From: CAVXZE01 sp963766175
Lineage (GTDB): Bacteria > Myxococcota_A > UBA9160 > UBA6930
DNA length: 64,000 bases
NCBI GenBank assembly: GCA_963766175.1
Contig: CAVXZE010000006.1
Span: 72,727-136,726 of the forward strand
Direction of reading: 5' to 3'
Shown piece by piece: positions 50,810-60,238 of this stretch. The notes under the pieces are model-generated. The model was not told the origin of the DNA and made no database searches. It saw only the letters and a program-made list of their open reading frames with translations. Made by a program: the position numbers and the translations under genes. Each line of letters begins with the position of its first letter. Positions within the stretch are counted from its first letter, which is position 1.

Positions 50810-51400
50810 ATGGCCTCGCTCCTGCGACTCGCGCTCCTCGTGACCGCCCTCGCATTCGCGTTCTTCGGCACCCACACCTTCGCCGAGGACGACGAGACCG
50901 GTCCCGCCATGGGCCATAGCATGGACTCCGACGACCTGACCGTGGAGAACGAGGACGTCGACGACCTGGAGGGGGACAGCGAGGATTCCGATGACCTGGT
51001 GGTGGAGAGCGAGGATCCCAACGACATGGTGGGACGAAGCGAGGATCCGGACGACATGGTGGCGGAGAGCGAGGACCTCGACGCGCACGGGGGTCGCAGC
51101 TACGAGCTGGAGGACCTGCCCGAGGATTCCGGCAGCGAGAACCTCCCGGACCCGATGCCGCAGCTGGTTGCCGAGCCCTCGCCGCCTGGCCCCGACGATG
51201 GCTCGCAGGTCCACGCCGCCTGGCGCGCGGTCCAGGCCGCCGAGCGAAACATGGAGGCGTCGAACGACATCTACTCCAACATGATCGACAACGATTACCC
51301 GCGCGGCGAGCGGCGCGCGCAAATCATCGAAGAGCGCCGGGCAGCCTTCGAGCGCGTGAACCAGACCCGGCTGCGCTACAACGAGCTCCGCGGCGAGTGA
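50810..51400 (+). CDS. Exported acidic protein with decapeptide repeats
   Basis: A 196-residue protein with signal peptide LALLVTALAFAFFGTHTFA (cleavage about residue 25). Residues 41-100 are six ten-residue units of the form DDLVVESEDP, extremely rich in Asp and Glu. A Pro-rich linker precedes a helical C-terminus (AAWRAVQAAERNMEASNDIY, AAFERVNQTRLRYNELRGE). GGGAGGT precedes the ATG at 50810. The acidic repeats could bind calcium or other cations. No family recognised. It diverges from the octaheme cytochrome gene. Confidence 0.72.
   Translation: MASLLRLALLVTALAFAFFGTHTFAEDDETGPAMGHSMDSDDLTVENEDVDDLEGDSEDSDDLVVESEDPNDMVGRSEDPDDMVAESEDLDAHGGRSYELEDLPEDSGSENLPDPMPQLVAEPSPPGPDDGSQVHAAWRAVQAAERNMEASNDIYSNMIDNDYPRGERRAQIIEERRAAFERVNQTRLRYNELRGE
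50930..51109 (+). repeat. Six tandem 30-base units encoding acidic decapeptides
   Basis: Units fall exactly on residues 41-50, 51-60, 61-70, 71-80, 81-90 and 91-100 of the exported acidic protein. Consensus DD[LM]VxESED[PS]; the last unit is degenerate. The strict 30-base register suggests expansion by tandem duplication. Confidence 0.75.
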
Positions 51401-51401
51401 G

Positions 51402-52492
51402 TCAGCCGGTGTCGCCGGACGTGACGCTCGGCTCGGTGTTCACGTAGGTCTCGCGGTAGATGTCCACGAATGCCAGCAGGACCGCTACCACTACGGGCGC
51501 GACGAAGATTCCCAGGAACCCGTAGACCTGGAGGCCTCCCAGCAGGGCGAAGAGCAGGAGCAGGGTGGGCATCTCGACCCGTCCGCCGATCACCAGGGGA
51601 CGGACGAAGTTGTCGACCGACCCCACCGCGATCGCGCCCCAGAGCAGCAGCCCGACGCCGTGCCAGATCTCGCCAGTCACCATCACGTAGAGCGCGGTCG
51701 GGAGCCAGATCAGGGCAGCGCCCACCACGGGGATCAGCGACGCAACGGCGGTGAGGAATCCGAGCAGCACGCTCGTCCCGAGGCGTCCGATCAGGAAGTA
51801 GCCGAGCCCGGCCACGATCCCCTGAATCACGGCGATCAGGATGGTGCTCTGGACCACGGCCGAGACCGTGTCGTAGACGCGCTTCAGGATCCGCTCCTTC
51901 TGGCCGGGCGCCATGGGGATCAGATCGCGCAGGAGCGCGGCGATCCGGTCGCCGTCGCGGAAGAAGAAGAAGAGCGCGACCAGCATCATCGCGGCGTTGA
52001 GCGCGCTGGCCACTAGGTTCTGTGCGAGGGCTGCGGCTTCGGTCGCGACCCATTGGGAGACACGCCTCGACAGCCTGCAGCCACAGGTCCGAGATGTCGA
52101 CGGAGGCGAGGATCGGGAAGCGCTTCGCCAGGCCGCGCCAGCGTGGCCGACAGCCAGGACTCGGAGACTTGCAGCGGGGTCGGACCCCCGTCCTGTATGA
52201 GCTGCTGGACCCTTTCGTAGGTCTCCGTCGCCTCGCTCACCAGGAGCGAGAGGAGCAGGATCGCCGGCACCAGCACCAGCGCCGTGACGCCGAGCAACAT
52301 GGCCAGGGCGCCGAGGGTGCGGGATCCCCGCAATGCCTTCACCACGCGTCCCGTCAGGGGGTAGAAGGTGAGGACCACCACCGCAGCCAGGACCAGAGAC
52401 CCGGCGAATGGCGCGAAGCAAAGGTAGAGCTGGTAGATCAGGATCAGGAAGACGGCGAAGAAGAAAGCTGCGAACAAATGCTCCCGTTTCAT
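51402..52492 (-). CDS. AI-2E family transporter (second copy; frame broken by two +1 insertions)
   Basis: From ATG 52492 (AGGAG 9 bases upstream) the N-terminal half has FLILIYQLYLCFAPFAGSLV and VVLTFYPLTGRVVKALRGSR. The C-terminal half has FLTAVASLIPVVGAALIWLP and GSVDNFVRPLVIGGRVEMPT, AI-2E hallmarks. Between them the frame shifts twice. After SESWLSATLAR the sensible frame continues LAKRFPILASVDISDLWLQA, then RRVSQWVATEAAALAQNLV. Removing one base near 52131 and one near 52066-52075 gives 362 residues, the normal length. It is convergent with the acidic protein gene. Substrate unknown. Confidence 0.78.
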
Positions 52493-52574
52493 CTTCGAAT
52501 CTCCTTTGCCAATCGCGGCTCGAGTCGTGGCCTGCCGGGTGAATTTATGGCACTCGGCGAGAGTCACCAACCGC

Positions 52575-54976
52575 TCAGCGGGAGAGCGCGTCGCGGAGGT
52601 CTGCGCAGGATTTCTGGCTCCAGAGGCGCGCGCCGACGAAAGGGAGAAATCTGGCACCCGGCCGGACCAGCTTCTTGAAGAAGCCCGTCGCCGTGGACCC
52701 AGTGGCTCTCAATAGGTTCGGAGACACCTTCGGCTGGTTCAGGGGACCTTTGATGTCCACTGGAATGGTGACCTCGAATAGGCTCCGCTGCTTCAGCTTC
52801 GGCTGGATGAGGATGTCGTAGAACTCCTGGACCAGGTCGATCCGGCCCGTGCCGAGCAGCACCATCTCGCCGGTGTCGAGGGCGAGAACCCGAGCGGTCG
52901 CGACTCCTTCATCGATCCCGAAGTCGGCGGCGAAGCACTGGATGGGTTTCGTGTCGGCGTCGTCCGTCTTCCCGGTCGCGGCGCCCTTACCGGCGAAGAT
53001 CCGGGTCGTGCTGACGACGCCCTTACGGGCGCTGCCATAGAGGCTCCGAAACACACCCTGGGCGATGTATCCCATGCGCTTGGTGTAGAGCTGACCCTCG
53101 CGGATCGCCAGGCTGGCGTCGCCTGTGAGGGCCGCTCGGAGCGCATCGACCGATGCTCCGCGGCTCTCGAGGCTCAGCGAAAGATCGGAAACGCCGGTGA
53201 CCGCGGGGCGCTCCTGGATCTGTGCCAGCGCCCTGCCGAGGTGCATCTCCGTGCCCTCGAGATCGAGAGAGAGCTTCGGCGGCTCGGAGCGCGCATCGAT
53301 GCGGGCGCTGCCGGTGAAGCTCCCGCCCTCGAATGCGAGTGTCACCGGGCCCAGTGCGAGTTCACCGTCCGCGAGCTTCAGGGTGAGATCCATCGCCTCG
53401 ACCAGCAAGTCGCCACGGCCCACCACGCGATCGGCCTGGAGGGATACGTCGGCGTCGAGAACGCGCAGACGGTCGAAGGGCAGAGCCTCGCTCCCGGCCG
53501 CGGGAGGCGAGCTCTGCGCTTCGCCCTCCTCGCGCGTCGCCAGGCCGATGTCGTCCAGATGGACGCTCGGCGACGCGATCCGCGCGGTTAGGTGCGGGCG
53601 AGCTCCGGAAGCGAACGATCCCTCAACATCCCCGCTGAAGTGAGTCTTGTCGAGCCGCGCTCGCATCTCCCGGATCTTGGCTCGCTCGCGGCTCCCTTCG
53701 ACGAGGCCGGAGATCTCCACCGGGCCGATGGGCGGGAGATGCGCATCGAAGAGGGCTCCGATCACGGAGAGGTCCTTCGCCTGGAGATCGGCTCTCACAC
53801 CAATCCCGCCGAGCGAGCGGAGGTCGTCGAGGGCTCCGGTAACCTCGATGCGAAGCACCTCCTCGTGTCCACCGTGAAGGTCAAACGTCTCGATGCCCAG
53901 TGTGCCGTCGCGGTCGTTCAGACGAGCCGTTCCCTTCACGGCTCCGATCTCGGGGGGGCTCTGCCCGACGAGTGGCGAGAGGTGGCGCAGGCTCTCGGTT
54001 CGGAAGGCCAGGTCCAGATCCACGCCCCGCAGTCGCAGCAGGTCACGGATCTCGCCGTTGAGCTTCGCCCCGGTCCTCTGGTGCTCACCCACCTCGAGCG
54101 AAATCTCGGAAAGCACTACGATACCCGCTTTTCCGCTCAGCTTTCCGCTTGCCTGGACGGGTCCGAGCTCGGGGAGCTCCAGGCCGAGGCGCCGGGCGAT
54201 GGGGGCGCTCTCCGGGGCGGACGCAGAACCCCGGACGTCGAAATCCCCTCTCTGCTTTCCGCCTCCAATCGTCCCGGAGACCTCCACGCCCAGGCCGAAT
54301 ACCTCGCCCTTCAAGTCGATCGGAGAGACGGACTTTCCCGAGACGAGATCGGCCAGGGCGCCAGTGCTTCCGGAGAGGTCGAAATGGACTCCCTCGAGCT
54401 CACCTGCCGCGGCGACGCTCGATCTCCTCGGCCTCGCCCTCGCTGGCGATGTGACAGGTGCTCGAGACGCGCGGTCTTGCGGCTACCAGACGCGAGATGA
54501 TGAAGGCGAAGGGTCAGATTCTCGATCTCCAGGTTGCGAAGCTCGAAGCTCAGACGGCTGCTGTCCGCTTCATCGCGCGGGGCGCTCTCCGTTGAAGGCC
54601 AGTTGGGTAGGCCCTCCTGGCTCCATTGGAGCAGGATCTCGGCGTCTCTCACGCGGAGATCGCGGAACTCGATCTCGCCCTCCAGCAGCTCCCACAGGTC
54701 CACCTCCAGCCACAGGTGGCCGATCTTTGCCATCTCCGCTGGCGACTGCCCGGGCGCGTTCGCCAACGTCACCTCCTCGACCCGGAGGCTCGGGGTGAGT
54801 CCGACCTGGAGGGCCAGCGGGCCGTGGATCTGGACCTCCCGCCCCAGCGCCCGCGAGAGCTGGTGGGCGATCTCGGATCGATAGTTGTCGAAATCGATCC
54901 GCGTGAGAACGAGGACGACGACGGTTGCGGCAATCGCGAGGAGAGCGATTCCGATCACGAGAATTCGCCAGCGCAT
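52575..54976 (-). CDS. AsmA-family protein (frame broken by two +1 insertions)
   Basis: The N-terminus is a TM helix (LVIGIALLAIAATVVVLVLT) followed by the AsmA start RIDFDNYRSEIAHQLSRALG and REVQIHGPLALQVGLTPSLR. The long C-terminal part has beta-strand repeats and the typical end region (LYTKRMGYIAQGVFRSLYGS, then EFYDILIQPKLKQRSLFEVT). Near 54450-54470 and 54410-54422 the sensible frame changes: LRLHHLASGSRKTARLEHLS, then IASEGEAEEIE, then AAAGELEGVHFDLSGSTGAL. Two single-base deletions restore 799 residues. AsmA-like proteins span the periplasm and move phospholipids to the outer membrane. Confidence 0.78.
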
Positions 54977-55118
54977 TGATCCGAGTATATGCGGTAATTC
55001 ACCAGATAAGCGCTCGTCCCCGACTCTCCAAGCACTTCTTGCCCCGTGGACCATTTGTTGCTCTCATCCTGGAAGATGGCGAGGGCGTGAGGCGAGAACA
55101 GAGAGCAGGAGCACGACG

Positions 55119-56510
55119 ATGACGACGGACCTGGCGACCCGAAGCTACTGGCTGGGACTGGATTCCTACCAGCCCGATGCCCCGCTCGAGGGTGAGATGC
55201 GGGCCGATCTCGTCATCATCGGTGGCGGGTTCTGTGGGCTGTGGACCGCCTACCATCTGCTGAAGGCCGACCCGGGCATGACGGTGATCGTGATCGAAGC
55301 CAGCGCGGTGGGATACGGCGCCTCGGGACGCAACGGTGGCTTTGCCATGACGCTGATCCACAAAGGGCTCAAGGACCTGGTGGCGGCGGTCGGTGCAGAC
55401 GAGGCGAGGGCTCTGCACCTGGCAGCCGAGGAGGCGATCCGCTCGATCGGTCAGGTCTGCGAGACGGAGAACATCCAGGCCGACCTCCAGCCCAACGGTC
55501 TCCTCACCATCTCCAACACCGCACTTCAGGACACCATCCTCCACGAAGAAGTCGAGACGGCGGAGCGGTTGGGGCTCAGCGGGTTCGAGTTCCTGCAGAA
55601 GGAAGAGATCCGGGCGGCCATCCACTCCGAGACCTTCCGCTGCGCAGTGAGAGAGGAGAGTTGCACCCTGCTCAACCCGGCGCGGCTGGTGCGGGGGCTC
55701 AAGGATGCGGTGATCCGGGCGGGAGGCCGCGTCTTCGAGCAGACGCCGATGGAGAGTCTCGACGAGACCCCCGACGGTGTGCGCGTGGTCACGCCGAAGG
55801 GCGAGATCCGGGCGCAGCGAGCCCTGCTGGCGGCCAATGCCTACAGCTCCCGGATTCCCTCGCTCAAGACCTACGTGATGCCCTTCTACTCCTACATCCT
55901 GCTCACCGAGCCCCTCAGTGACGAGCAGTGGTCCCGGGTGGGCTGGGCAGGACGCGAGGGGATGGAGGACCGTCGGACCTTCCTCCACTACATGCGCCCG
56001 ACCGTCGACGGGCGCATGATGTGGGCGGGCCGCGACGCGCCGTACCGGCCCAACGGACCGGATCCGAAGTACGACCGCGACGAGCGGGTCTTCAAACGCC
56101 TCGAGGAGACCTTCGCCTGGACCTTCCCGCAGCTCGCAGACGCGAAGTTCGAATACCGCTGGGGTGGTCCCATCGGCGTCACGGGAAGCTTCATGCCCTG
56201 CGCCGGCTGGCTCGAGGAGAAGCGCATCGCCTATGCCTTCGGCTTCGTCGGCCACGGCGTCGCCATCACCAACATGGTGGCGATGGCGATGCGCGACCTG
56301 ATCCTCGAGCGCGACACCGACCACACGCGTCTCGCCATCATCGGAAGGAAGCCCATCAATCTGGGCCCGCGTCTGCTGCGCGATCCGATGGTGAAGCTGA
56401 GCAGCCTCTACACGCTGCGCCAGGACGACAGCGGCCGCGCCGGGAAGCTGCCCTTCTTCATGCGCGTGCTCCAGCGTCTGTCTGGCGGGGGACCTGGCGG
56501 CGGCAGCTGA
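55119..56510 (+). CDS. FAD-dependent oxidoreductase (DAO/amino-acid or gamma-glutamylputrescine oxidase-like)
   Basis: A 463-residue flavoprotein of the DAO family. The FAD-binding GxGxxG block is VIIGGGFCGLWTAYHLLKAD (residues about 30-50), followed by VGYGASGRNGGFAM, the region next to the flavin in PuuB/OrdL-type oxidases. The C-terminal FAD block is YAFGFVGHGVAITNMVAMAM. It would oxidise an amine or amino acid; substrate unknown. CAGGAG precedes the ATG at 55119. Confidence 0.87.
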   Translation: MTTDLATRSYWLGLDSYQPDAPLEGEMRADLVIIGGGFCGLWTAYHLLKADPGMTVIVIEASAVGYGASGRNGGFAMTLIHKGLKDLVAAVGADEARALHLAAEEAIRSIGQVCETENIQADLQPNGLLTISNTALQDTILHEEVETAERLGLSGFEFLQKEEIRAAIHSETFRCAVREESCTLLNPARLVRGLKDAVIRAGGRVFEQTPMESLDETPDGVRVVTPKGEIRAQRALLAANAYSSRIPSLKTYVMPFYSYILLTEPLSDEQWSRVGWAGREGMEDRRTFLHYMRPTVDGRMMWAGRDAPYRPNGPDPKYDRDERVFKRLEETFAWTFPQLADAKFEYRWGGPIGVTGSFMPCAGWLEEKRIAYAFGFVGHGVAITNMVAMAMRDLILERDTDHTRLAIIGRKPINLGPRLLRDPMVKLSSLYTLRQDDSGRAGKLPFFMRVLQRLSGGGPGGGS

Positions 56511-56838
56511 GTGAGTGGCGGGTGCGCCCCGGGGCTGCCCCGTTTCGCTGCCCGGGCCTTTCCTTATCCGGGGGTGGAGTCGGACTCTTCCCGTCCTGAT
56601 TCAAGAGGGCGCCCATACTTATTTGTTCTTCGCGCCATTTCGCACAACTTGCTACCCTCCGACCTCCTCATCTCCCCGTCGCTGGCGTTCGCTCGAGGCG
56701 GCAAGGGTTGGCATGTGTCCCTAACGGGGAGGAGGTGCGCAGCGCTGCACTCGAGTGAGCCGGTCCATCGATCAACTGGTACACTGAGTAGGGGGGGTGT
56801 AGCCAGCCAGTCGGTGGTGGGTTGCATACCGTCTTGGG
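56511..56838. other. 328-base intergenic leader region with a long-range inverted repeat
   Basis: No gene seen. CTCCCCGT (56672-56679) is complementary to ACGGGGAG (56724-56731); flanking CCTC and GAGG extend the stem around a two-base bulge. The 44 bases between them are themselves GC-rich and could fold. The region precedes the 2-oxoacid oxidoreductase operon and may carry its promoter and a structured leader. I see no clear sigma-70 promoter or known riboswitch. Confidence 0.4.
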
Positions 56839-57873
56839 GTGAGAGTGGCTTCCGCGAAGCGTCTTCCTGTCGTTGACGAGTTTGGCTTCTACGAGATCCG
56901 GCTTGATGCCATCGGAGGGCTGGGCGCGCACCTGGCCGGGCAAATGCTCGGTGAGGCGGCGGTCCTCAAGATGGGGCTCAATGCTCTGCACTTCTCCGCC
57001 TACGGATCGGAGAAGAAGGGCTCTCCCATCCGATCCTTCCTGCGCTTCGCCGAGCCCGACATGGAGATCCGCAGCTGCAGCCCGGTGGAGCAGCCGCACC
57101 TGGTCGCGGTCTTTCACGACGCTCTGCTCCGGACACCCGGCTGCCTGGCGGGCCTGCGCGAGCACGGGACCCTGATCATCAACTCCCGCAAGAGCCTGCA
57201 GGATCTCGAGCGATTCGGCCTGCCCACGGACTGCTACGTCTACTTGATCGACGCGCTCACCATCGCCATCGAAGAAAAGAGCCGCGTCAATACGGCGATG
57301 ATGGGCGCGGTGACCCAGGCCAGTGGCTTCCTGGATCGCAAGGCGGTGTTGGAGTCGCTGAGCGAGATCTTTGCCAAGAAACACCCCTCCGCAGTTGGAC
57401 CCAACCAGCGCACCTTCGAGCGCGGCTGCGAGGAGCTCGAGCTGGTCGCCGAGCCTCGCCCCGGCGCGCGCGGCAAGGGCAAGCGGAACGCTGCGCCGGC
57501 CAGACCCGGCCCGGAGTTCGGGTATCTGACCGCGCCCCTCGGCGGTTTGATCACCGAGGCGGGCAACACGATCCTCAGGGATACCAGCATCTCCCGCGAG
57601 GGCTTCGTGCCCGTCTTCGATCCGGACGAGTGCGTGCACTGTGGTCTCTGCGATCTGGTTTGCCCGGACCACTGCTTCGTGTGGACGCAGGAAGCGGCCG
57701 AGGGTGACGGCGACTCGGAGCAGGTGCGGCTCCTGGGGATCGATTACCAGTACTGCAAGGCCTGCATGCGCTGCATCGACTCCTGTCCGTCGGGCGCGCT
57801 GACCAGGGTCGCCGAGGAAGAGGGCTTCGCAGAGGAGCATCGGGTTGTGTTGTTTCCCGAAGCCACGCGCTAA
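56839..57873 (+). CDS. 2-oxoacid:ferredoxin oxidoreductase, fused gamma and delta (4Fe-4S) subunits
   Basis: A 344-residue protein starting at GTG 56839 (GTG 56845 is an alternative). The N-terminal 185 residues are the gamma domain: FYEIRLDAIGGLGAHLAGQM, SEKKGSPIRSFLRF and LIDALTIAIEEKSRVNTAMM. After a basic Pro/Ala linker a C-terminal ferredoxin domain binds two 4Fe-4S clusters (CVHCGLCDLVCPDHC and CKACMRCIDSCPSGA). The enzyme class oxidises pyruvate or another 2-oxoacid with CoA to acyl-CoA, passing electrons to ferredoxin. It is 42 bases before the alpha-beta gene. Linking gamma and delta is known in the class. Confidence 0.88.
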   Translation: MRVASAKRLPVVDEFGFYEIRLDAIGGLGAHLAGQMLGEAAVLKMGLNALHFSAYGSEKKGSPIRSFLRFAEPDMEIRSCSPVEQPHLVAVFHDALLRTPGCLAGLREHGTLIINSRKSLQDLERFGLPTDCYVYLIDALTIAIEEKSRVNTAMMGAVTQASGFLDRKAVLESLSEIFAKKHPSAVGPNQRTFERGCEELELVAEPRPGARGKGKRNAAPARPGPEFGYLTAPLGGLITEAGNTILRDTSISREGFVPVFDPDECVHCGLCDLVCPDHCFVWTQEAAEGDGDSEQVRLLGIDYQYCKACMRCIDSCPSGALTRVAEEEGFAEEHRVVLFPEATR

Positions 57874-57915
57874 GGCGGCTTGTCGCCACGCGTGGCAGAT
57901 GTCGGATGGATTGAG

Positions 57916-60225
57916 ATGTCACGAGCCAAGAGCACGAAGACCAGCGAGAAGAAGCGAAAGACCTCGATGGCCAGGCAGGTGCTGGCCTTCCGAAGCGGCA
58001 ACGAGATGGCCGCGGAGGCCGGCGCCCACATCAACTTCCACGTGATGGGCTTCTACCCGATTACGCCTTCCACCGAGGTGGCCGAGACGCTCGATTCGAT
58101 GAAGGCCGACGGCGAGCACGAGATCCGGATGATCGCCGGCGATGGCGAGCACGGCGCGGCGGGGATTTGCTACGGCGCCGCCGTCGGGGGAGGGCGGGTC
58201 CTGAACGCGACCTCCTCCCAGGGCGTGCTGTACTCGCTGGAGCAGCTTCCCGCGCAGTCGGGGACGCGCTTCCCCATGGTGCTGAACATCGCCAACCGCG
58301 CGGTCAGCGGCCCCCTGGACATCCGCGGCGACCACTCGGACCTCTACTTCACCCTCAACACCGGATGGATCGTCCTGATGGCGCGCCACGCCCAGGCCGT
58401 CTACGACATGAACTTCATGGCGGTGCGGATCGGCGAGCACCCCGACGTGAGGCTCCCCGTCATCGTTTCCTACGACGGATTCTTCACCAGCCACCAGAAG
58501 CGGCGGGTCCAGGTCTTCGACAAGGATGATCCCAAGCTGAAGAGGTTCCTGGGCGAGCCGGACCCTCCCTATCACGCCCTCGATCCCAGCAAGCCCATCA
58601 CCATCGGGCCCTACATGAACGATCCGGACCTGATCAACAACAAGTACCAGCACCATCTGGCCATGGAGGCGGCCAGGAAGCAGCTTCCCCTGCTCTTCAA
58701 GGAGTTCGCGGAGCTGAGCGGGCGTCGTTACGACTTTCTCGAGAGCTATCGGATGAAGGACGCGGAGGTGGCGATCTTCGTGCTCAACTCCGCCGCCGAG
58801 ACCACCAAGGACGTGGTCGACAAGCTCCGAAAGGAGGGCCTCAAGGTCGGCGTGGTGAGCCCGACCGTGCTGCGTCCGTTCCCGGTTGCTCAGCTGCAGC
58901 GTGCGATGAAGAACGTCAAGGTGCTGGTGATCGGAGATCGCGCCGACTCCTTCGGGTCGGGAGGCGGCAACATGGCACACGAGGTGAAGGCGGCGCTAAA
59001 GGACGATCCCGACAATCGCACCGTCTGCATCAACCGGGTCTACGGTCTCGGCGGGCTGGACTTCTTCCTGGAGGACGCCGAGAGCTGGTTCCGGATGGCG
59101 CTGGAGACGGTCCGCACCGGGAAGGTCAAGAAGCGCTTCGACTACCACGGGGTGACGCCCGGCGACCCCAAGAAGGTGATGGAGCCCCTGCTGCTCCCCA
59201 TCACCCAGGAAGAGACCCGGCGGGGGCTGGTGAAGGTGCATCAGGATCCGGAGGACGGCCGTCTCGAGGTGGAGCTGGCGCCGCTGCACCGGTTCACCAC
59301 CGTCCCCAACCGGGTGGCCCCCGGCCACGGCGCCTGCCCCGGCTGCGGCAGCTTCTCCACTCTCCACCAGTTCATGATGGGGATCGAGGGCAACGTCGTG
59401 TTCCTCTTTCAGACCGGCTGCGCCATGGTGGTCACCACTGGCTATCCGTTCACCGCCCACCGCGTGACCTACCTGCACAATCTCTTCCAGAACGGCTCGG
59501 CCACCCTCTCGGGTCTGGTCGAGATGTACCACGAGCGCATCAAGCGCAAGGAGCTTCCGGAAGACCTCGACATCACCTTCATCATGGTGACGGGCGACGG
59601 CGGGATGGACATCGGGATGGGGCCCACCATCGGCGTGGCAAACCGCAACCATCGGATGATGATCCTGGAGTACGACAACCAGGGCTACATGAACACCGGC
59701 GCCCAGCTCTCCTACAGCACACCGCTGGGCCACCGCACCAGCACCAGCAACGTGGGCCCGGCGCAGGCCGGCAAGCGGTACCACCACAAGGACACCATCC
59801 AGATCATGGCGGCCACCCACATCCCCTACGTATTCAGCGCGACGGAGGGGTTTCCGCAGGACCTGATCAAGAAGGCCGCGAAAGGCCAGTGGTACGCCAA
59901 CAACGAGGGGTTGGTCTACGGCAAGGTGCTCTCGTTCTGCCCCCTCAACTGGCGGCTCGAGGACGACGTGGCGACCGAGGTGGCCCAGGCGGCGTCCGAC
60001 TCCTGCTTCTTCCCGCTCTACGAGGTCGAGAAGGGGCGGACCACCATCACCTACGATCCGGAAGCCGTCGGCCGACGTATCAAGCTCGGGGAGTACCTCG
60101 GCATGATGGGGAAGACCCGGCACCTGCTCTCGGAGGAGAACAAGCCGATCCTGGAGGCGGCTGAGATCGAGGTGGAGCGGCGTTGGCGGAGGCTCAAGGC
60201 CATGCACGAGCATCCGCTCCTCTGA
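57916..60225 (+). CDS. 2-oxoacid:ferredoxin oxidoreductase, fused alpha and beta subunits
   Basis: A 769-residue fusion. The alpha part (about residues 15-420) has AFRSGNEMAAEAGAHINFHV, GFYPITPSTEVAETLDSM, the ATSSQGVLYSLEQLPAQSGT stretch and DIRGDHSD. The beta part (about residues 465-700) has PGHGACPGCGS, TGCAMVVTTGYPFTAH, and the ThDP motif TGDGGMDIGMGPTIGVANRN. Only three cysteines sit near the CPGCG block, so the proximal cluster ligand set should be checked. Substrate may be pyruvate, an aryl or a branched 2-oxoacid. The ATG at 57916 is chosen; a TTG at 57880 would add 12 unlikely residues. It is 13 bases before the GltD-like gene. Confidence 0.88.
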   Translation: MSRAKSTKTSEKKRKTSMARQVLAFRSGNEMAAEAGAHINFHVMGFYPITPSTEVAETLDSMKADGEHEIRMIAGDGEHGAAGICYGAAVGGGRVLNATSSQGVLYSLEQLPAQSGTRFPMVLNIANRAVSGPLDIRGDHSDLYFTLNTGWIVLMARHAQAVYDMNFMAVRIGEHPDVRLPVIVSYDGFFTSHQKRRVQVFDKDDPKLKRFLGEPDPPYHALDPSKPITIGPYMNDPDLINNKYQHHLAMEAARKQLPLLFKEFAELSGRRYDFLESYRMKDAEVAIFVLNSAAETTKDVVDKLRKEGLKVGVVSPTVLRPFPVAQLQRAMKNVKVLVIGDRADSFGSGGGNMAHEVKAALKDDPDNRTVCINRVYGLGGLDFFLEDAESWFRMALETVRTGKVKKRFDYHGVTPGDPKKVMEPLLLPITQEETRRGLVKVHQDPEDGRLEVELAPLHRFTTVPNRVAPGHGACPGCGSFSTLHQFMMGIEGNVVFLFQTGCAMVVTTGYPFTAHRVTYLHNLFQNGSATLSGLVEMYHERIKRKELPEDLDITFIMVTGDGGMDIGMGPTIGVANRNHRMMILEYDNQGYMNTGAQLSYSTPLGHRTSTSNVGPAQAGKRYHHKDTIQIMAATHIPYVFSATEGFPQDLIKKAAKGQWYANNEGLVYGKVLSFCPLNWRLEDDVATEVAQAASDSCFFPLYEVEKGRTTITYDPEAVGRRIKLGEYLGMMGKTRHLLSEENKPILEAAEIEVERRWRRLKAMHEHPLL

Positions 60226-60238
60226 GCCGGGGACCATC

